This document shows positions 35,116 to 44,700 of a DNA stretch of 64,000 nucleotides, one piece after another (position 1 is the first letter of the stretch; each line of letters opens with the position of its first letter). Source of the DNA: Candidatus Limnocylindrales bacterium. GTDB taxonomy: Bacteria > Desulfobacterota > Binatia > UBA1149 > CAITLU01. The translations under genes were made by a program, and so were the position numbers. Location of the stretch: positions 62,001 through 126,000 of the forward strand of contig DASPNR010000030.1 in assembly GCA_035626395.1 (NCBI GenBank), given 5' to 3'. The notes under the pieces were generated by a model that worked only from the letters and a program-made list of their open reading frames with translations, made no database searches and was not told the DNA's origin.

Positions 35116-35934
35116 TCAGCGGCCCTTCCAGATGGGCTTCCTCTTCTCCACGAACGCACGCTGCGCCTCGCGTGCGTCCTCGGTCCTGCGCAGCGGCCGG
35201 CCGAGCTCTTCCTGGCGCCTGTACGCCTCGTGTAAGGGAAGGTGCAGAAGCTCGCGGACGCCGCTGCGTGTGGCCGCAACGGCCAGCGGTGCATTGGACG
35301 CCACGGCGGCGGCCAGCTCGAGCGCCGTCTCCATCACGAGCGAAGCCTCCACGACCCGGTTGAGCAGACCGAGCTCGAGCGCGCGCCGCGCGCCGAGCGG
35401 CCGCGCCGTCATCATGATCTCCTGAGCGTGCACCCACGCGATCTGCCGCGGCAGCATCACGGCGGCATGTCCGGTGGGGAAGAGGCCGAGCGCCACCTCC
35501 TCCAGAGCGAACGTCGCGTGTTCGGCCGCAACGCGCATCTCGGAGGCGAGCATCAGATCGAATCCGCCGCCGCGGCAGTGGCCGTTGATCGCGCAGATCA
35601 GCGGCTTGCCCAGGTCGAACTCCACCAGCGTGGCGGTCGAGACGGCGCGCAGCCCTTCGAAGATCTCCGGATCGATTCTCTCACCGCGGGCGAAGGCTTG
35701 CGCGGCCGGAATGGTTTCCTTCAGATCCATGCCGCTGCAGAAGACGCGCTCGCCGGCGCCCGTCAGCACGACGCATCGGACGTCGTCGTCGGCTGCAATC
35801 TCGCGCCATGCGCGTGCCAGCTCGCGCAGCGCCGGCGGGTTGAGCGAGTTGGCGTGCCGGGGACGGTTGATCGTGACGACGGCGATGTGTGCGTGCGCCG
35901 CCGGACGATCGATGGAGATGACGGAGTCGGCCAT
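35116..35934 (-). CDS. Enoyl-CoA hydratase/isomerase (crotonase family)
   Basis: A 272-residue crotonase. Oxyanion-hole segments are FCSGMDLKET and GHCRGGGFDLMLASEMRVAA, and the catalytic region is FALEEVALGLFPTGHAAVML. It keeps one acidic residue (Glu in ALEEVALG). Likely hydration or isomerisation of an enoyl-CoA; exact substrate unknown. The ATG at 35934 shares its A with the stop of the upstream prepilin/FG-GAP gene (TGATG), so translation is coupled although the two products seem unrelated. A GTG one codon earlier is possible. Confidence 0.85.
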   Translation of the reverse strand: MADSVISIDRPAAHAHIAVVTINRPRHANSLNPPALRELARAWREIAADDDVRCVVLTGAGERVFCSGMDLKETIPAAQAFARGERIDPEIFEGLRAVSTATLVEFDLGKPLICAINGHCRGGGFDLMLASEMRVAAEHATFALEEVALGLFPTGHAAVMLPRQIAWVHAQEIMMTARPLGARRALELGLLNRVVEASLVMETALELAAAVASNAPLAVAATRSGVRELLHLPLHEAYRRQEELGRPLRRTEDAREAQRAFVEKRKPIWKGR

Positions 35935-38165
35935 CACGGGGGCAACACGATGGCCGTCCCTGGGATGGCCGGCGAGGGCAGGGCGGCATCGAAGGCCACT
36001 GCCGGACCGTCCAGGAACCAGAGGCAGCTCGCGCCGGTCATGGCATGGTGCCAGAGCAGGTCCGCCTTGCCGTCGCCGTCGAAATCACCGCTGCCTTCGA
36101 CCGCGAAGGCGGTATCGGCAACCAGCGGCAGCTCGCTCGCGCTGACGGCCGCAGCATCCTCCATGATCCAGACGTAGGTGTTGCCGCCGAGGCTGTTGCG
36201 CCAGACCAGGTCGTCGTCGCCGTCGGCGTCGACATCGCCGGACGCGGCAAGGTCCAGGTCGGCGTCTGCCAGCGGAGGAAGAGCGACGCTTTGCGAGGGT
36301 ACCGTTGCGTTCATCAGCCACGCGTAGAGCCAGCCCTGCGTCGCGTGGCGCCACAGCAGGTCGTCGCGGCCGTTTCCATCGAGGTCGGCAACCGCTGCAA
36401 TCTCGTATCCGGGATCGGGCACCCACGGCAGGACGGCGCTGAGGGTGACGCCGCCGTTCTCCATCAGCCAAAGGAAGCTGGTTCCTCGCCGGCTGTCGCG
36501 CCAGATCAGGTCGTCGGTGCCGTTGCCGTCGACGTCGCCGCTGCCGACGATCTCCAGGTGCTGCCCGAGCACGACCGGTAGCGACGCTTCGGTGGCGGCC
36601 GCTCCGTTCATCAACCAGGCCAGATCGGTGCCGATGGCGGCATCTCGCCACAGAAGATCGCTCGTACCGTTGCCGTCGACGTCGGCGCCGACGGCGAGGG
36701 CGGGGCCCGCCGGCGGCATGGGTGTCACCGAGTGCATCGAGACGACGGCATCGCCGTCGATCAGCCAGAGCGAGTTGGCACCGTTGCCGCCGTGCCGCCA
36801 GAAGAGGTCGCTCTTGCCGTCGCCGTTGAAGTCGGCGCGTGCGCGCCCGACGCCCGGGCCGGGTCGATCCGGTGGCGGCATGCCCGCCGCCTGGCATGGG
36901 TCCGGAAGGGGCGGCAGTCCCTGCGGCGACGGATCGTACGGCGAAGGGCCCGGTTCGGGATCGCCCGGCAGATAGCCGGAGGCCAGCAGCTGATTGCCCG
37001 ACAGGAAGAACGCGTTCGGCAGGTACGCCGTCGCCGACAGATCGTGCTGGACGTACGGATAGGGTTCGCCGGGTACCGACCATACAGGATGGGCGTAGCC
37101 ATCCTTCGCACCGGGCATCTCGAGGACGAGGTTGACGTCCACCGCCGCTATGGAGTTGCGCACCATCTGTCGCAGGTCGTCTTGCGACGCTTCGGGATGC
37201 AGCTCGCTCAGGCGCGCAAGCACGGTCTGGAAGCGGGTGTCGACGGCGATGTCGTCACCGACTTCGCCTCCGTTGGAGGCCGACAGATGCAGCAGCGCAC
37301 CGCGCTCGAGCTGGCCAAGCGTGCCATTGCCGTCGGAATCGCCGAACAGGAGGAGGTCGTCGCTGTCTCCGTCGTCGTTGAAGTCGAACCTGCTCAAAGT
37401 TTCGGAGAGATGGTACGTGAACAGCGGCAGCGGCTTGTCGCCATTCGGATAGGTGTCCTCGTCTTCCGTCCAGACACGCACGTGCCGGCTGACGACGATC
37501 CTGCTCTTCCTGCGGTACGGCCGCCCGTTGAGGCCCGTGCCGAACGCCTGTCGCCTCAGCAGCCCGTCGGACGGATTGTCGCTCGAGCGAACTCCCGGCG
37601 CGGCCTTGTCCACCCGATCGATCACGCCGTCGTCGTTGGCGTCGAGCGTGTACAGCACGACCTCCGCCGGGCGCAGAAGGTATTCGGGAGCTTGTCCCTG
37701 TCGGCGCAAGTCGGCCAGGTGCTTGTAATACTCCCGCCCGCTCGTGGTCGTCACGCCGGACGGGAACGTGAGCGCGAAGACATTGGGAAACTTCGTCCAC
37801 TCGCTCCCGTCGCGCCACGTGCGCGTTTCGGTCTCCATCGGAGATTCGATTCCGGGCCCGGCATCCGCATAGAACGCCAGGCGGTACGGGGAGGCCTCGA
37901 TGACGGAGTGCTGGCGGGTGGAGGCGTCGGTGCCGTCGTCGTTGGTGTGGATGCCGAGGCCTGCCAGGCGGATGTCGTCCAGGAGCAGCTCGCTGGCCTG
38001 ACGACCCTGCTGTTCGAGATCGAGCTCGGTGCTGGCCCGGTCCGCGCGCAGCTTGACCGCCGTCATGAGCTGAAGGGTCGTGGCGGCGAGGACGCCGAAC
38101 ACCATCGTCGCCATCGAAGCTTCGACCAGACTGAACCCGCGCGAGCTGCATTTCCTGACGATCAT
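35934..38165 (-). CDS. PilW-like prepilin fused to FG-GAP/VCBS repeats
   Basis: A 743-residue protein. It starts with a type IV prepilin signal: MIVRKCSSRG, cleavage before FSLVE (Glu at +5), then a hydrophobic helix (MATMVFGVLAATTLQLMTAV). The pilin-like globular part (to about 430) includes Asp-rich loops (DANDDGVIDRVD, DFNDDGDSDDLLLFGDSDGN). After a Pro-rich linker, about six FG-GAP-type repeats fill residues about 455-740 (DFNGDGKSDLFWRHG, DVDGNGTSDLLWRD, DLDGNGRDDLLWRH, and so on), which would form a calcium-binding propeller. It could be a minor pilin that puts an adhesive propeller at a pilus or secretion pseudopilus tip. No other pilus genes are in the window. The start is ATG 38165. 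Confidence 0.78.
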   Translation of the reverse strand: MIVRKCSSRGFSLVEASMATMVFGVLAATTLQLMTAVKLRADRASTELDLEQQGRQASELLLDDIRLAGLGIHTNDDGTDASTRQHSVIEASPYRLAFYADAGPGIESPMETETRTWRDGSEWTKFPNVFALTFPSGVTTTSGREYYKHLADLRRQGQAPEYLLRPAEVVLYTLDANDDGVIDRVDKAAPGVRSSDNPSDGLLRRQAFGTGLNGRPYRRKSRIVVSRHVRVWTEDEDTYPNGDKPLPLFTYHLSETLSRFDFNDDGDSDDLLLFGDSDGNGTLGQLERGALLHLSASNGGEVGDDIAVDTRFQTVLARLSELHPEASQDDLRQMVRNSIAAVDVNLVLEMPGAKDGYAHPVWSVPGEPYPYVQHDLSATAYLPNAFFLSGNQLLASGYLPGDPEPGPSPYDPSPQGLPPLPDPCQAAGMPPPDRPGPGVGRARADFNGDGKSDLFWRHGGNGANSLWLIDGDAVVSMHSVTPMPPAGPALAVGADVDGNGTSDLLWRDAAIGTDLAWLMNGAAATEASLPVVLGQHLEIVGSGDVDGNGTDDLIWRDSRRGTSFLWLMENGGVTLSAVLPWVPDPGYEIAAVADLDGNGRDDLLWRHATQGWLYAWLMNATVPSQSVALPPLADADLDLAASGDVDADGDDDLVWRNSLGGNTYVWIMEDAAAVSASELPLVADTAFAVEGSGDFDGDGKADLLWHHAMTGASCLWFLDGPAVAFDAALPSPAIPGTAIVLPP

Positions 38166-38210
38166 CGTCAGCCCCCTGGAACCGGCCTGTGCGGGCCGCA
38201 TCGGCTCTCT

Positions 38211-38238
38211 TTGCCTGGGCACGCGCAGTGTCTAGGAT
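38211..38238 (+). promoter_or_regulatory. Candidate promoter of the DUF1499 - addBA run
   Basis: TTGCCT (38211-38216), 16-bp spacer, TAGGAT (38233-38238), with ATG 38249 only 10 nt further on. No Shine-Dalgarno at a normal distance. Divergent from the prepilin gene. Confidence 0.4.
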
Positions 38239-38248
38239 GCGCCGACTC

Positions 38249-38995
38249 ATGGACAATCGGCAAGGCGCAGTATCCAGGGCCGCCCACAGCGGATTCGTTC
38301 TCGCCGTTGCCGCCGCGGTGCTGGGCCTGCTCGGCTTCGGCTCCGCCTACGCGGGGATCCTGCCGGGCTTCACCGGTTTTCTGGTGATGGCGCTCGGCCT
38401 GCTGACGGGCATCGCCGCCCTGATCCTGTCGATCGTCGGCCTCAGCGCCACCCGGCCGCACAAGGGCCGCACCGGCGGCAATCGTGCCCGCCAGGGCCTG
38501 GTGCTGTCGGTGGCGGTGATCGGTCTGATCCTGGCGCCCGCGATTCGTGTCGGGAATGTGCCTCGCATCAACGACATCACCACCGATCCCGCCGATCCTC
38601 CCGCCTTCGTCGCCGCCGCGCAGCTCGAGGAGAACAGGGGCCGCGACATGGCGTATCCCGGAGAGGCGTTCGCGGCTCAGCAGCGCGAGGGTTATCCGGA
38701 TCTGAAGCCGGTGGAGATGGCGGTGCCGCCCGCCGTTGCCTTCGACAAGGCCCGCGCCGCGCTGGCGTCGATGGATCGCATGGAGATCATCGGCGAGAGC
38801 AAGGAAGAAGGACGCATCGAGGCCGTGCAGACCACGCGCCTGTTCAAGTTCAAGGACGACATCGTCGTGCGGATCCGGCCGCACGGCGACGGCAGCCGCA
38901 TCGACGCCCGTTCCAAATCGCGCGTGGGCAAGGGCGACCAGGGCGCCAACGCCGACCGCATCCGCGAGCTCTTCGAGCTCATGCGCTGGAAGTAG
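38249..38995 (+). CDS. DUF1499 membrane protein
   Basis: A 248-residue protein with two N-terminal TM helices (FVLAVAAAVLGLLGFGSAYA; FLVMALGLLTGIAALILSIV) and a third (GLVLSVAVIGLILAPAI). These are followed by a DUF1499 domain (about 115-248): NDITTDPADPPAFVAAAQL, FDKARAALASMDRMEI, EAVQTTRLFKFKDDIVVRI, SKSRVGKGDQGANADRIREL. The domain is widespread but of unknown function. The start is ATG 38249; ATG 38237 is also in frame. It lies 14 bp before the AddB-like gene on the same strand and heads a long run of genes. Confidence 0.8.
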   Translation: MDNRQGAVSRAAHSGFVLAVAAAVLGLLGFGSAYAGILPGFTGFLVMALGLLTGIAALILSIVGLSATRPHKGRTGGNRARQGLVLSVAVIGLILAPAIRVGNVPRINDITTDPADPPAFVAAAQLEENRGRDMAYPGEAFAAQQREGYPDLKPVEMAVPPAVAFDKARAALASMDRMEIIGESKEEGRIEAVQTTRLFKFKDDIVVRIRPHGDGSRIDARSKSRVGKGDQGANADRIRELFELMRWK

Positions 38996-39009
38996 CGCGC
39001 CCGGCACCA

Positions 39010-41763
39010 ATGACCGGCGCCGAGGACGCCCTGCTGCTGCGCGCGGACGAGCGCCCGGCACCCGCCATCATCGTCCGCACGCAGCGCCTGGCTCGCCTGC
39101 TGCGCCTGCGCATCGCCGAGCTTCGCGAGCTCGCGCAGCGGCCGGTGGCGGAAACGCCCGACATCCTGACCATCGACCAGTGGATCGAGCGCGCGTGGGA
39201 GCGCACCTCGCCGCGCGAGCTGCTGCTGCCGGCTGCCGCCGAGCTGGCGGCGTGGGAAGGCATCATCGCCGGGGACGCGCGCGGACAGGTGCTCGACGTC
39301 GGCGCCGTCGCCAGCGAAGCCGCCAGCGCCTGGCGGCTTCTTCACGAATGGTCGGAGCCGGACTGGCAGCACGAACAGCTCTCGCCCGAGACCGAGGCGT
39401 TTCTCGGATGGCGAGACGAGTTTCGCCAGCGCGCGGCAGCACAGGGCTGGGTGACGTCCGCCGAGCTTGCCGGTCGTGTGACCGCGGCGCTGGAGGCGGC
39501 GGCCACGCCCAAGGGACAGACCCTGTCGCTTTTCGATCCGGCGCCTGCCGGCAACGACTCGCTGGCTCCGGGCCGGATGGTCTTCGTCGGCTTCGAGCGC
39601 CTGGAGCCCTACGTCGTGCGGCTTCGCGAAGCGCTGCGCCGTGCGGGGACGGTCATCGAGGATCACACTCCAGGCGATGGCGCCCCCTCGGCACCCGTGC
39701 TGCGCGTCTACGCCACCGCGCAGGACGAAGCGCGCGCCACCGCGCGCGACATCGCCGCGTTTCTTGCCGAGCGGCCGCGCGCTCGCGTCGGCGTGCTCGT
39801 CACCGACCTCGAGCGCTATCGCAGCCTTCTCGAGGTGACGTTTCTCGAAGAGCTCGATCCTTCCTCGCTGCTGCCCGGGCAGGAGCTTCGCCCGCGGCCC
39901 TTCGATCTTGCCGGCGCGCCGGCGCTGCACGAGCACTGCGTGATCGCGCACGCCCTGGATCTGCTCGAGCTGGATCGGCACGCCAATCCGCGCGCATTGG
40001 TCTCGCGCATCCTGCTGGCGCCGTATCCGCGGCCGGAAGCCGGCGGCGACGAGGAGCTGGAGGCGCGCGCGTTGACCGAAGCCGCGCTGCGCCGGCGCAA
40101 TGTCCGTGCGATCGATCTCGAGGAGCTTGCGCGGCGCACGCGCGGCGGTGCGCCGCGTTTCGCTGGCGCGCTGCTCGCGCTGAAGCGGCAGCTCGAACGA
40201 TCGCGCGTGCCGGCCGCTCCCGGCGCCATCGCCAGGCGCTTCATCGCGCGGCTGCAGGCGCTGGGATGGCCCGGCGCCGACCTGCAAGGCGATGAGCGCG
40301 TCGCGTTCTCGCGCTGGCGCGATGCGCTTGGCGCGCTGGCCGCGCTCGAGATCGTCGAGCCGGTCATGACCGAGGCGCATGCACGCCGGCGCCTGCTCGA
40401 GCTGTGCATGCGCACCAGCGTGCAGTCGCCGTCGGCGGGGTTGCAGGTGCAGGTGATGGGGCTGCTCGACAGCGCCGGCCTGGTCTTCGACCGCATCCAC
40501 GTCCTCGGCCTCGATTCGATCAGCTTTCCTTCCGCGCTGCGGCCGAACGCGTTGCTGCCGGCGCGATGGCAGCGCGAGCAGCGCCTGCCGCTGGCGTCGG
40601 CGGAGGCCGAGCTCGAGTTCGCCGCGGCGGTGTGGAATCGCGTGCTGCGGTCGGCACCCGAGGTGCATGCCAGTCATGCGGTCGGCGGCGGCGAGGATGA
40701 GCTGCGAAGCGCCAGCTCGTTCGTGGCCGCGCTGTCGCGCGAGGAGCCGGCGCTGCGCGCGCACTCCCCGTGGTACGCCGCGCAGGCGTCGAGCGCGCTG
40801 GAGCCGCGTCCACCCGAGACCGCCGTGCCGGCGCTGGTGCGAAGCGGCGGCACATCGCTTCTGGTCGGACATGCGCGCTGCCCCTTCCAGTCGCTCGCGC
40901 ACGTCCGCCTGGCGGCCGATTCCTTCGACAGCGAGCAGAGCGAGCCTGCCAGCAACACGCGCGGCGATCTCGTGCACGCGGCGCTGGCTCAGGTGCTGCC
41001 GCGCATCGGCACGCGGCGCCAGCTCGGCGTCCTGACCGACCGGGCGATCGCCACGCTGGCCGCCGAAGCCGCCGAGGCGGCGATGGCAACCGAGAAGGCG
41101 CGCGCCGTTCCGCCGCTGCTGCACGCGCCGACGCGCCACTGGCTGCAGGGCATCGTCGCCGCCTGGCTGGTCTGGGAGCGTGACCATCGCTTCGGCGACT
41201 GGACCTTCGAAATGGCCGAGCAGCGCCTGCTCGCCACGTTCCCGGCGGCAGACGGCGGCGACGACATCCGTGTCACGTGCGTCGTCGACCGCATCGACGT
41301 CATCGAAGGCGGCCGTCTGCTCATCGACTACAAGACCGGCACCAGCGTGCATCGCGTCGGCGCGTGGAGCGGCGAGCGCCCTGATGATGCACAGCTGCCG
41401 ATCTACGCCGTCGCCGTCGGCGCGGCCTTCCCCGACCGTCCCGTGGCAGGACTGGCTTTCGCGCACCTCGACAACCGCGAGAAGCTCGAGCTGCTGGGCC
41501 GCTGCGACGTTGCACAGTCGGAAAAGCTCGGACCGCCGAGCAGCCGCAGCCGTGACCGCACAACGTGGAGCGGGTGGAACGATGCGCTGGCGCAGATGTC
41601 GGCGGCGCTCGGCGGCCTTGCCGCTTCCTTCGCGCGCGGCGACTTCGCAGTCGACCCGCTGCGCGAGGCCAACACCTGCCGCACCTGCCGGCGCCAGCGT
41701 CTGTGCCGCGTCTTCGAAGGCACGATTGACGACGAATCCGACGATGCCGCGGACGAAGCATGA
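39010..41763 (+). CDS. AddB-like PD-(D/E)XK nuclease with probable Fe-S cluster
   Basis: A 917-residue protein with a degenerate helicase-like N-terminal region and a C-terminal RecB-type nuclease. The nuclease motif is RLLIDYKTGTS. Cysteines at ARCPFQSLAH (about 625) and in TCRTCRRQRLCRVF (C-terminus) match the split four-cysteine iron-sulfur staple of AddB nucleases. It corresponds to the 'probable DNA repair protein' group that is always paired with an AddA-like helicase. Its stop overlaps the start of the next gene (ATGA), so the two subunits are made together. Role: processing of double-strand DNA ends for recombination. Confidence 0.85.
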   Translation: MTGAEDALLLRADERPAPAIIVRTQRLARLLRLRIAELRELAQRPVAETPDILTIDQWIERAWERTSPRELLLPAAAELAAWEGIIAGDARGQVLDVGAVASEAASAWRLLHEWSEPDWQHEQLSPETEAFLGWRDEFRQRAAAQGWVTSAELAGRVTAALEAAATPKGQTLSLFDPAPAGNDSLAPGRMVFVGFERLEPYVVRLREALRRAGTVIEDHTPGDGAPSAPVLRVYATAQDEARATARDIAAFLAERPRARVGVLVTDLERYRSLLEVTFLEELDPSSLLPGQELRPRPFDLAGAPALHEHCVIAHALDLLELDRHANPRALVSRILLAPYPRPEAGGDEELEARALTEAALRRRNVRAIDLEELARRTRGGAPRFAGALLALKRQLERSRVPAAPGAIARRFIARLQALGWPGADLQGDERVAFSRWRDALGALAALEIVEPVMTEAHARRRLLELCMRTSVQSPSAGLQVQVMGLLDSAGLVFDRIHVLGLDSISFPSALRPNALLPARWQREQRLPLASAEAELEFAAAVWNRVLRSAPEVHASHAVGGGEDELRSASSFVAALSREEPALRAHSPWYAAQASSALEPRPPETAVPALVRSGGTSLLVGHARCPFQSLAHVRLAADSFDSEQSEPASNTRGDLVHAALAQVLPRIGTRRQLGVLTDRAIATLAAEAAEAAMATEKARAVPPLLHAPTRHWLQGIVAAWLVWERDHRFGDWTFEMAEQRLLATFPAADGGDDIRVTCVVDRIDVIEGGRLLIDYKTGTSVHRVGAWSGERPDDAQLPIYAVAVGAAFPDRPVAGLAFAHLDNREKLELLGRCDVAQSEKLGPPSSRSRDRTTWSGWNDALAQMSAALGGLAASFARGDFAVDPLREANTCRTCRRQRLCRVFEGTIDDESDDAADEA

Positions 41764-44700
41764 GCGACGTCGTGGACATGCTGGAACGAGCCGCCGGCGA
41801 AGCGGCGCGCGTCGCGGCCGGCGACATGGTTGCCGACCACGAATCGCGCATGCGCGCGCTGTCGGTGGACTCGAGCGTGGTCGTGCAGGCGCCGGCCGGG
41901 TCGGGCAAGACCGAGCTGCTCGTGCAGCGCTTCCTGGCGCTGCTGGCGACCGTCGAGCGGCCCGAGGCCATCCTGGCGATCACGTTCACGCGCAAGGCCG
42001 CGGCCGAGATGCGCGAGCGCATCCTGGAGGCGCTGCGCGGCGCCGAGCGCGGCGACCCGCCGCGGGGGCCGTCCGATGCGCAACGGCTGCAGCTGGCGCG
42101 CGCCGCGCTCGAGCACGGCCGCCGCTGGAAGCTGGCCGAGAATCCGTCGCGATTGCAGGTCTACACCATCGACAGCCTGTGCGCGCGTCTGGCAGCCTCG
42201 ATGCCGCTGCTGAGCCGCCTTGGCGGCGTGCCCGAGACGGTCGAAGACGCCACGCCGCTGTATCGCGAGGCCGCGCGCCGCTGCCTCTACGGCGACGCGC
42301 GCGAGCAGGATGCGGGGCTGGCGCACTGCATCGACCTGGTTCTGGAGCGCGTCGAGATGGGCGTCTCGGGCCTGGAGGCGCGCCTCGTCGACATGCTCTC
42401 GCGCCGCGAGCAGTGGACGCACGTGGCAAGCGCGGTCCTGGAGCAGCCCGAGCCGCTGCTGGCGCGCATCGAGGACGGCTTTGCCGCCGCGCTCGGCGAC
42501 TGCACGCGCACGCTGGCGCTGCTGTTTCCCGAAACGCTGCGCGAGCTGGCGCACGAGGTCGCGCGCCGGACACGCCACGCCCTGCAGGGAAGCCTGCTCC
42601 CGTGCAACTGGCCGACCCTCGGCGAGAGCGCTCTGCTGTCGGCGGGGCCCGAATCGACGGCGGCATGGGGCGAGCTTCGCGCGCTGCTGATGACCAGAAC
42701 CGGCCTGCGCAAGCCTTCCGGCCTCAACGTCAACGTCGGCGCCGCCGATTCCGCCGTCAAGACGTGCTACACGCGGCTGCTCGACGAGGTGCAGGCACTG
42801 CCCACGCGCCAGCTCGAGAAGCTGCTCGCCGATCTCTCGTGCGCTCCCGAGCTCCCGGCCGCTGCCAGGTTCAGCGGCGAGTCGCGCGATGCCATGCTGG
42901 CGCTGCTGCGCGTCCTGCTGCTGGCTCACCAGGAGCTGTGGCTGGTGTTCCGCGAGCGGCGGATGGTCGATTTCGTCCAGGTGGCCGCGGGCGCGGTCTC
43001 CGGGCTCGGCAGTACCGACGCTCCAAGCGAGCTGCTGCAGCGTCTGGACGCGCGCATCTCGCATCTTCTGGTCGACGAGTTCCAGGATACCAACCTCGTG
43101 CAGTGCGAGCTGGTCGCCAGGCTGACGTCGGCGTGGACACCCGGCGACGGCCGCACGCTGTTCCTGGTCGGCGATCCGATGCAGTCGATCTACCGCTTCC
43201 GCAAAGCCGAGGTCGGCCTGTTCCTTCGCGCATTCGAAGGCCGGCTCTTCGACCACGTGGCCGCCGAGCCGGTGCGCCTTCAGGTCAACTTCCGCTCCGA
43301 CAGGAGCGTGCTGGCATGGATCAACCGCGTCTTTGCCGGAGTGCTCGGCGACGTCGACGACGCACGCCGGGGCCTGGTCCGCTTCGCGCCCTCGGTGGCG
43401 CGGCCGGGCGCTGCCGACGGGGAGCCGGTCAGGATCTACTCGTGGCGTGCCGTCGGCGACGCCGACGACAAGGGCAAGGGCGAGGCACGCGGCCTCGCCG
43501 ACCTGATCACCGCCGACCTGCTGCCGCAGGCTCGCACGCGCGGCGGCAAGGTCGCGATCCTGGTGCGTTCGCGCTCGCACGCCTTGCCGCTGCTGGCCGA
43601 GCTGCGCGGACGCGGCATCCGCTATCGTGCGCCCGGCTTCGACATGCTGGCCAACAGGGCCACGGTCAGCGATCTGGCCGCGTTGACGCGTGCGATCGTG
43701 CATCCGGCCGATCGTCTGAGTTGGCTGGCGGTGCTGCGCTCTCCGATGGTCGGCCTGGAGATCGCCGATCTTCTGCGACTGTTCGAGCCCGAGGTCGAGG
43801 AGGCGCGCGCGCGCGCCGATCATGCGCCGCCGCGCCTGGTCGCCGCCGTCCTGCGCGATGCCGAAGCACGACGGCGCGTGCTCGGCGACGATGCGTGCGC
43901 GCGCGTCGAGAAGGCGCAAGCCGTGCTGAGCTGCGCGCGCGCGCGGCTTGGCGCGGTGCCGGTGGACCGCGTCGTGCGCAGCGCATGGATCGCGATGGGC
44001 GGGCCGGCCTGCGCCGATGCCGAAGGCCTGCTCGATGCGGAGCAGTTCTTCGCGCTCGTCCCCGGCTGCACCCAGCGCGCCACGCTCGACCTGGACGACC
44101 TCGAGCGCAGGCTGCAGACGCTGGAGGCCAGCGTCGACCCCGATCCCGCCATCGATCTGGAGGTGATGACGATCCACAAGGCCAAAGGCCTGCAGTTCGA
44201 CACGGTGGTGCTGCCGCGGCTGGACGGCACCACGCGCGGCCGCACGCCGGAGGCGGTGACGATGGAGACGGACGCGGCCACCGGGCACATCGAGCTGATG
44301 GCGATGGCGCCGGCGCGCGGACGCACCGACGAGGACGAGGAGAAGCGCTACAAGCTGCTCGAGCGACGCGAGCGCGAGCGCGACGCGGCCGAGCTGCGCC
44401 GCATGCTCTACGTCGCCGCCACGCGGGCCGAGCACCGGCTGGTTCTGTCGGCGACCGCGCCTGCGGAAGGGAAGCCTGCACGGCGCGCCACGGCGATGGC
44501 GGTGCTGGAACCGTTCGTGGGCAGCGCCGACATCGTGACGCTGGACTGTCCGCCGGTGCTGGGGCCGCTCGGACGACCGTCGATGCGTCTTGCCGCGGGC
44601 TATGAGCCCGCGCCGCCGGTGCCGCGCGCGCAGCCGCGCACGGTCGTCGTGCAGCGGCCCTCGGAGGCCGGCGCCGAAGAGCTCGATCCGGCGCAGATGT

